Positions 59,415-64,000 of a DNA stretch of 64,000 nt are shown here, one piece after another. Numbering within the stretch: position 1 is the first letter of the stretch; every line of letters starts with the position of its first letter. Origin of the DNA: Achromobacter sp. HZ34 (GTDB lineage Bacteria; Pseudomonadota; Gammaproteobacteria; Burkholderiales; Burkholderiaceae_B); contig NZ_NJIX01000005.1 in the NCBI RefSeq assembly GCF_002209485.1, forward strand, positions 248,001 to 312,000, given 5' to 3'. The notes beneath the pieces were generated by a model that did no database searches, was not told where the DNA came from, and saw only the letters and a list, made by a program, of their open reading frames with translations. Made by a program: the position numbers and the translations under genes.

Positions 59415-59474
59415 GCGAGGCACTGAGCGAAGCACTGATCGAAGCACTGCACAGAACACGGCGCGAAGCACTGC
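59415..59474. repeat. 12-bp tandem repeat between CoA-transferase and MmgE/PrpD genes
   Basis: Five 12-base units of consensus GCGAAGCACTGA run from the CoA-transferase stop, the fourth unit degenerate, with half a unit following. The rest of the gap to 59626 holds nothing clear except the MmgE ribosome site. Confidence 0.75.
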
Positions 59475-59626
59475 GCGAAAAACCTGATACCCACCTCGAT
59501 ATCAGCCCGCTGATATCCCTGCGCCGAGTATTGCCGCGCCCCGGCGGCGTCCCTATCCTGCTTGCATGAAAACCGCCACGTCGTGCCACACGGCCGTGCC
59601 GGCAAAGCAACGAGAAGGAAGAGACA

Positions 59627-61000
59627 ATGCTTACGCGGGATCTGGGCGCGCGCATCGCGCATGCCGTCGGAACCGGCACCTCCACCGCGGCGCGGCAAGC
59701 CGCGCTCCCCGGGGTGGTGGACACCATCGCCACGATGATGGCGGGTTCGGGCGAAGCCCCACCGCGGATACTGTGCGCCGGCCTCGCCCCCCTGCCGCCA
59801 GGGCAGGCCTGGGAATGTGTCGGCGCAAGGCACGTCGACACCGCCAGCGCGGCCCTGATCAATGGCATGGCGGCACACGTCCTCGACTATGACGACGTGG
59901 CGCTGCGAGGCCACCCCAGCGCGGTCATGGTGCCGGCGATCCTCGCCCTGGGCCAGGATCTGCAAAAAAGCGGTCGCGACGCACTGGACGCCTACGTGAT
60001 CGGCTACGAAACCTGGGGCGACCTGGTCGAGCGCGAACGGGACATGCATCCCATCAAGGGCTGGCATACGACCAGCGTGTTCGGCGCGGTCGGCGCCGCC
60101 GCGGCCTGCGCGTATCTGCTGGGCCTGGATGAAGACCGCGCCGCGCATGCCATTGCCCTGGGAGCAACCCAGGCCGCCGGCCTGATGTCCAACTTCGGCA
60201 CCATGGCCAAGTCCTATCAGACGGGCCGCGCGGCGCAAGCAGGCGTCATTGCCGCGCGGTTGGCGGCAGCCGGTATGACCGCCGCTGCCGACGTGTTCGA
60301 GAATCCCCAGGGATTTCTGCAAGCCCATTCTCCCCGGGGCCAGGTAGATACCACCGCTCCTGTGCGCGCCACCGGCGCCGGCTGGCTGGTCGAACAGAGG
60401 CCCGTCAGCGTGAAGCGCTATCCCACCTGCTATTACACGCACCGGTCGCTGGACGCCGTCCTGGCGCTATTGACGCACACGCCGATCGCGGTCGAAGAGA
60501 TAGCGACCGTGCGCGTGCGCATCAGCAAGGAACACGCAACCATCCTGCGTAATCACGCGCCGCGTACCGGACTGGAAGCGAAGTTCAGCATGGAGTTCGC
60601 CCTGGCCTGCGCGCTGTTGCACGGCAAGGTAGGTCTCAGCGAACTGACCGATGCCTGTGTCGCCGCGCCGGACCTGCGCGACCTGATGGGCCGCGTGCGC
60701 GTGGAAACCGTCCCGGCCGACTCGGCGGAATGGAATGGCGCGGCCGCCTTCGACGAAGTCATCATCGAACGTCACGGCGCGCGTCCCTTGCACGGCGATC
60801 CAGTCGCGCATCCCGCCGGCCATGCCAGCCGGCCGCTGACGCCCGCGCAACGGGAAGACAAGTTCCGCGACTGCCTGGATCACAGCCCCTATCGCGCCGC
60901 CACCGACACCCTGCTGCGCACTTTGCAAACGCTGGACGACACCCCGCTGGCGCAGCTTCTTTCCTTCACATCCTCATTCACTTCCGGACCCCATCCATGA
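59627..61000 (+). CDS. MmgE/PrpD-family protein
   Basis: A 457-residue MmgE/PrpD fold protein, the family of 2-methylcitrate dehydratase and of cis-aconitate decarboxylase, which makes itaconate. HVLDYDDVALRGHPSAVMVPAILALGQ, then GWHTTSVFGAVGAAAACAYLLG and KRYPTCYYTHRSLDAV are family hallmarks. The P. aeruginosa itaconate locus contains a PrpD-like gene (PA0881) of unknown role, and this is its positional match. Its stop overlaps the next start (ATGA). Whether it dehydrates, isomerises or decarboxylates is not determined. Confidence 0.92.
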   Translation: MLTRDLGARIAHAVGTGTSTAARQAALPGVVDTIATMMAGSGEAPPRILCAGLAPLPPGQAWECVGARHVDTASAALINGMAAHVLDYDDVALRGHPSAVMVPAILALGQDLQKSGRDALDAYVIGYETWGDLVERERDMHPIKGWHTTSVFGAVGAAAACAYLLGLDEDRAAHAIALGATQAAGLMSNFGTMAKSYQTGRAAQAGVIAARLAAAGMTAAADVFENPQGFLQAHSPRGQVDTTAPVRATGAGWLVEQRPVSVKRYPTCYYTHRSLDAVLALLTHTPIAVEEIATVRVRISKEHATILRNHAPRTGLEAKFSMEFALACALLHGKVGLSELTDACVAAPDLRDLMGRVRVETVPADSAEWNGAAAFDEVIIERHGARPLHGDPVAHPAGHASRPLTPAQREDKFRDCLDHSPYRAATDTLLRTLQTLDDTPLAQLLSFTSSFTSGPHP

Positions 61001-62193
61001 CGCAAACACCGCATGCCGCCGACGCGCCCCTCTCCATGGAGCTGGGCGTGGACTATCCCGATATTCGCCACTCGGTACAGCGCGTCTGCGCCGACTTTCC
61101 CGCCGAGTACTGGTCCAGCCTGGACGAACGCGAAGACTATCCGACCGAATTCATCAAGGCGCTGACGGATGCCGGCTTCCTGGCGGCACTGATCCCGGAA
61201 GAGTATGGGGGCACCGGCCTGCCCCTGCGGGCAGCGGCGGTAATCATGGAGGAAATCTGTGCCGCCGGCTGCCACGCCGCCGCCGGCCATGCGCAGATGT
61301 ACATCATGGGCACCGTGTTGCGCCATGGCAGCGAGGAACAGAAGCGCAAGTACCTGCCCCGCATCGCCTCCGGCGAATTGCGCCTGCAGGCTTTCGGCGT
61401 CACCGAACCCACCACCGGCTCGGACACCACCCAGATCAAGACCCGCGCGACCAAAACCGCCAACGGCTATGTGCTGAACGGCCAGAAGGTATGGACCTCG
61501 CGCGCCGAGCATTCCGACCTGATGCTGGTGCTGGCCCGCACCACGCCCGCCAACGAAGTGGCCAAACGTATCGACGGCATCTCCACCTTCCTGATCGACA
61601 TCCGCAGCAGCCTGGGCCGGGGTCTGGAAATCCGTCCCATCAAGGCGATGGTCAACCACCACGCCACGGAAGTGTTCTTCGAGAACCTGGAAATTCCCGC
61701 CGATGCGCTGGTGGGCGAGGAAGGCCGGGGCTTTCGCTACATCCTGGACGGCATGAATGCCGAACGCATGATTACCGCGGCCGAGGCCCTGGGATCGACG
61801 CGCTGGTTCCTGCGCACCGCCACCCAATATGCGCGCGACCGCGTGGTGTTCGGCCGTCCGATCGGCGCCAACCAGGGCATCCAGTTTCCGCTGGCGCAGG
61901 CCTACATCCAGGCCGAGGCCGCCGACATGCTGATACGCCGTGCGACCGCCATGTTCGAAGCCGGCCTGCCTTGCGGCGAGCAGGCCAACATCGCCCGCTA
62001 TGTGGCGGCCGAAGGCTTGTGGAATGCCGCCGAGGCCTGCATGCAGACGCACGGCGGCTTCGGCTTCGCCCGCGAATATCACGTGGAGCGCAAGTGGCGC
62101 GAGGCCCGTTTGGCGCGCATCGCCCCGGTGTCGACCAACCTGATTCTGGCCAACATCGCGCAGCACACCCTGGACCTGCCCCGCTCCTACTGA
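60997..62193 (+). CDS. Acyl-CoA dehydrogenase
   Basis: A 398-residue acyl-CoA dehydrogenase with all marks: FLAALIPEEYGGTGLPLRAA, the FAD segment RLQAFGVTEPTTGSDTTQIK, VWTSRAEHSDLMLVLARTT, RVVFGRPIGANQGIQFPLA, and the late MQTHGGFGFAREYHVERKWREAR. Translation is coupled to the MmgE/PrpD gene. Its place in the itaconate-like locus parallels PA0879, whose exact reaction is also unknown; a role in saturating or desaturating a C5 dicarboxylyl-CoA is possible. Confidence 0.93.
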   Translation: MTQTPHAADAPLSMELGVDYPDIRHSVQRVCADFPAEYWSSLDEREDYPTEFIKALTDAGFLAALIPEEYGGTGLPLRAAAVIMEEICAAGCHAAAGHAQMYIMGTVLRHGSEEQKRKYLPRIASGELRLQAFGVTEPTTGSDTTQIKTRATKTANGYVLNGQKVWTSRAEHSDLMLVLARTTPANEVAKRIDGISTFLIDIRSSLGRGLEIRPIKAMVNHHATEVFFENLEIPADALVGEEGRGFRYILDGMNAERMITAAEALGSTRWFLRTATQYARDRVVFGRPIGANQGIQFPLAQAYIQAEAADMLIRRATAMFEAGLPCGEQANIARYVAAEGLWNAAEACMQTHGGFGFAREYHVERKWREARLARIAPVSTNLILANIAQHTLDLPRSY

Positions 62194-62204
62194 ACGGAAT
62201 CGCC

Positions 62205-63212
62205 ATGCCCCTAGAATTTTCATCCCCTTGCGCGCAAGACTATTCCGACTGGATAGGCAAGACGGAAAGCCGTGACGACGAGATCGGCCTGACGCTGGTG
62301 CGCCGCGCGGCCGTGCTCAGCGACCTCGACCCGCAGGCTTACCGGCGCGGCGTGGCGCTGCCGCCGCACTGGTACTCGATGTTCTTCACGCCCAATGTCG
62401 AAGCGGCGCGCATCGGCCACGACGGCCACCCGATGAAGGGCGACTTCCTGCCGCCGATCGCCCTGCCCCGCCGCATGTTCGTCGGACGCGAGGTGACCTT
62501 CCTGCGGCCCCTGCGCGTTGGCGCGGAAGCGGTGAAGACTTCGCGCATCACCGCGATCACGCCCAAGACCGGCCGGTCCGGACCGCTGGTGTTCGTGCAG
62601 GTCACGCACACCATCAGCGTCGCTGGGCAGGATGCGGTCATCGAAAAGCAGAATGTGGTTTATCGGCAGTCGCCCTCGGCGGATTCATCAGGATCTGCAG
62701 GATCCGCAGGGTCGGCGGGGCCGGGTGCCGGCGCCGCCGACACCGATGCGAAGACCGGCCTGCCAAGCACCGCATGGCGGGAAGAAAGGCTGATCGATCC
62801 CGTCCTGCTGTTCCGCTATAGCGCTTTGACGTGGAACAGTCATCGCATCCACTACGACGCCGACTATGCCCGCGACGAGGAAGGCTACCGCGGTTGCGTC
62901 ATGAATGGCGCGTTGACACTGCACCTGCTGATCGACGCGGCGCTGCGGCGCATGGACGGCAGGCCGTTGGCGCGGCTGGAGGCCCGCTTGTCCAGTCCGC
63001 TGTTTCTCGGCGACACGATGGTGCTGGAAGGCGCCGAGCCGGCGCATGACGAGGCCAGCGGCCAGGACACCGTGCAGGCCTGGGTGCTGAATCCGCAAGG
63101 CCAGGTCAGCGCGCAAGTCACGCTGGGCTTCGGTCCCGTCGAAGATACCGCCGATGTAGCGGACAGCAGCCACGTGGCAGGCGCCAGGGGGACAGTCCAT
63201 GCCGCACGCTGA
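62205..63212 (+). CDS. FAS1/MaoC-type acyl-CoA hydratase (itaconyl- or mesaconyl-CoA hydratase-like)
   Basis: A 335-residue double hot-dog protein. The first half has RRGVALPPHWYSMFFTPNV and FVGREVTFLRPLRVGAEAV. A serine-glycine-alanine linker (about residues 160-185) joins it to the second half with the hydratase site LFRYSALTWNSHRIHYDADYARDEEGYRG. This matches mesaconyl-C4-CoA hydratases. In the locus it would correspond to Ich, which turns itaconyl-CoA into citramalyl-CoA. ATG at 62205 follows AACGGAATCGCC. Its last 14 bases overlap the next gene. Confidence 0.9.
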   Translation: MPLEFSSPCAQDYSDWIGKTESRDDEIGLTLVRRAAVLSDLDPQAYRRGVALPPHWYSMFFTPNVEAARIGHDGHPMKGDFLPPIALPRRMFVGREVTFLRPLRVGAEAVKTSRITAITPKTGRSGPLVFVQVTHTISVAGQDAVIEKQNVVYRQSPSADSSGSAGSAGSAGPGAGAADTDAKTGLPSTAWREERLIDPVLLFRYSALTWNSHRIHYDADYARDEEGYRGCVMNGALTLHLLIDAALRRMDGRPLARLEARLSSPLFLGDTMVLEGAEPAHDEASGQDTVQAWVLNPQGQVSAQVTLGFGPVEDTADVADSSHVAGARGTVHAAR

Positions 63213-64000
63213 ACTGCCGTTCTGGCGCTCGTTGCTGTTTTGCCCCGCCAATGCACCGCGCTTCGTCGCCAAGGCCCATCAACGTGGCGCCGACGCCATC
63301 ATCCTGGACCTCGAAGACGCCGTGGCGATGGCGGAAAAAACCAGTGCACGCCAGGGCGTCGCGCAGGCTGCCGCCCAGGCCGGCAGCAATGGCGCCGACG
63401 TATTGGTGCGCATCAACCGCGAACTGGATCTGGCCGTGGCCGACATCCACGCCGCCGTCGGCCCCGCGGTCGATGGCCTGGTCGTCCCCAAGGTACTCGG
63501 CCCCGAACACCTGCAGTTGATCGCCGAGGTCATCGACGCCAGGGAAGCCGAACTGGGATTGCCGCTCGGCCATACCCGAATGGTCGCACTGGTCGAGAGC
63601 GCGGCGGGTGTCACCCGGCTGGACGCCATCGCCCGCGCGCATCCGCGGCTGGTCGGCATGGCCGTGGGCGGCGAAGACCTGGCCACCGACCTGGACGCCG
63701 AGCCGTCGGCCGACACCTTGTATGTCGCCAAGATGCTGGGCGTGCATGCCGCGCGTGCGGCCGGCATCCTGCCGCTGGGCGTGCTGGCCAGCGTGGCGGG
63801 CACGCACGACGACGATGCCTATCGGCAGATGGTCTTACGGTCGCGCCGCCTGGGTTTCGCCGGCGCCACCTGCGTGCATCCGCGCCAGGTAGCGGTATTG
63901 AACGACGTGTTCAGCCCGGGCACGGCGCAGGTCGAACGTGCCCGCAACGTGGTCGCGGCCTATGAGGCCGCCGTGGCGCGCGGGGCTGGCGCCGTGGCCT
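63199..64000 (+). CDS. HpcH/HpaI-CitE-like CoA-ester lyase (partial)
   Basis: The first 267 residues of a citrate-lyase-beta-like protein. LPFWRSLLFCPANAPRFVAKA and GADAIILDLEDAVAMAEK open the barrel with the acidic metal residues; VRINRELDLAV, GLVVPKVLGPEH, RMVALVESAAGV and MAVGGEDLATDLDAE follow, and GFAGATCVHPRQVAVLNDVF carries the late conserved arginine-lined part. In the itaconate path the matching enzyme (Ccl) cleaves citramalyl-CoA to acetyl-CoA and pyruvate; malyl-CoA-type lyases are alternatives. It overlaps the hydratase stop by 14 bases and runs off the window end. Confidence 0.88.
   Translation, partial: MPHAELPFWRSLLFCPANAPRFVAKAHQRGADAIILDLEDAVAMAEKTSARQGVAQAAAQAGSNGADVLVRINRELDLAVADIHAAVGPAVDGLVVPKVLGPEHLQLIAEVIDAREAELGLPLGHTRMVALVESAAGVTRLDAIARAHPRLVGMAVGGEDLATDLDAEPSADTLYVAKMLGVHAARAAGILPLGVLASVAGTHDDDAYRQMVLRSRRLGFAGATCVHPRQVAVLNDVFSPGTAQVERARNVVAAYEAAVARGAGAVA

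Overview
The window is high-GC DNA from a betaproteobacterium, most likely Alcaligenaceae (Bordetella or Achromobacter). The grounds are the codon use, nine tripartite-tricarboxylate (Bug/TctC) periplasmic receptors in 64 kb, a FecI/FecR/TonB siderophore locus with DUF3325-PepSY-DUF3649 partners, and a dense mix of LysR, AraC, GntR, TetR and LacI regulators beside CoA-ester catabolic genes. It reads as a chromosomal accessory-metabolism region. I saw no rRNA, tRNA, phage, insertion sequence or CRISPR.

Layout. 1-5714: a minus-strand cluster (Bug receptor, malate/lactate-type dehydrogenase, second Bug receptor, metallo-hydrolase, Tat-exported amino-acid-type binding protein cut by the window edge) divergent from a LysR gene. 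5805-12364: a minus-strand siderophore uptake locus (ECF sigma, FecR, TonB receptor with STN domain, three small or membrane partners). 12695-13711: an AraC regulator with a clear terminator. 13884-19484: a plus-strand catabolic group (VOC protein, LacI regulator, dihydroxyacetophenone-dioxygenase-like cupin, Bug receptor, SnoaL-like protein, two SDRs). Two near-identical LacI-type operators lie before the VOC and Bug genes.

19563-28997: a J-domain-like membrane protein followed by an in-frame coding remnant, a lipoprotein, then a minus-strand operon of ECF sigma, putative anti-sigma with a QAP repeat, Spy-like sensor, DUF1800 and DUF1501 proteins; small envelope proteins, an AHSA1 protein and a serine hydrolase follow. 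29112-35209: fumarylacetoacetase-family hydrolase, AraC, NERD-helicase, quinone oxidoreductase and an FMN monooxygenase. 35295-44558: three Bug receptors, a TetR gene with a strong operator candidate, and an acyl-CoA operon (crotonase, two acyl-CoA dehydrogenases, ADP-forming CoA ligase), followed by a GntR gene. 45572-54013: TetR, two GNATs, an amidohydrolase-Bug pair, a Bug receptor with two metallo-beta-lactamase-fold proteins that have degenerate metal motifs, LysR and a GlcG/HbpS protein. 54176-64000: LysR, an AidB-like dehydrogenase, then Bug, CaiB-type CoA transferase, MmgE/PrpD, acyl-CoA dehydrogenase, FAS1/MaoC-type hydratase and a CitE-like lyase cut by the window end. That last gene content strongly resembles the itaconate (rip/ict-ich-ccl) degradation locus, here with its own Bug receptor.

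The recurring theme is one small carboxylate-type receptor per catabolic cluster, each with a local regulator. No TctA/TctB membrane partner is present, so the receptors must use permeases encoded elsewhere or act as sensors. Several intergenic regions hold exact hairpins, operator-like palindromes and short 9- or 12-bp period repeats, which are listed separately.
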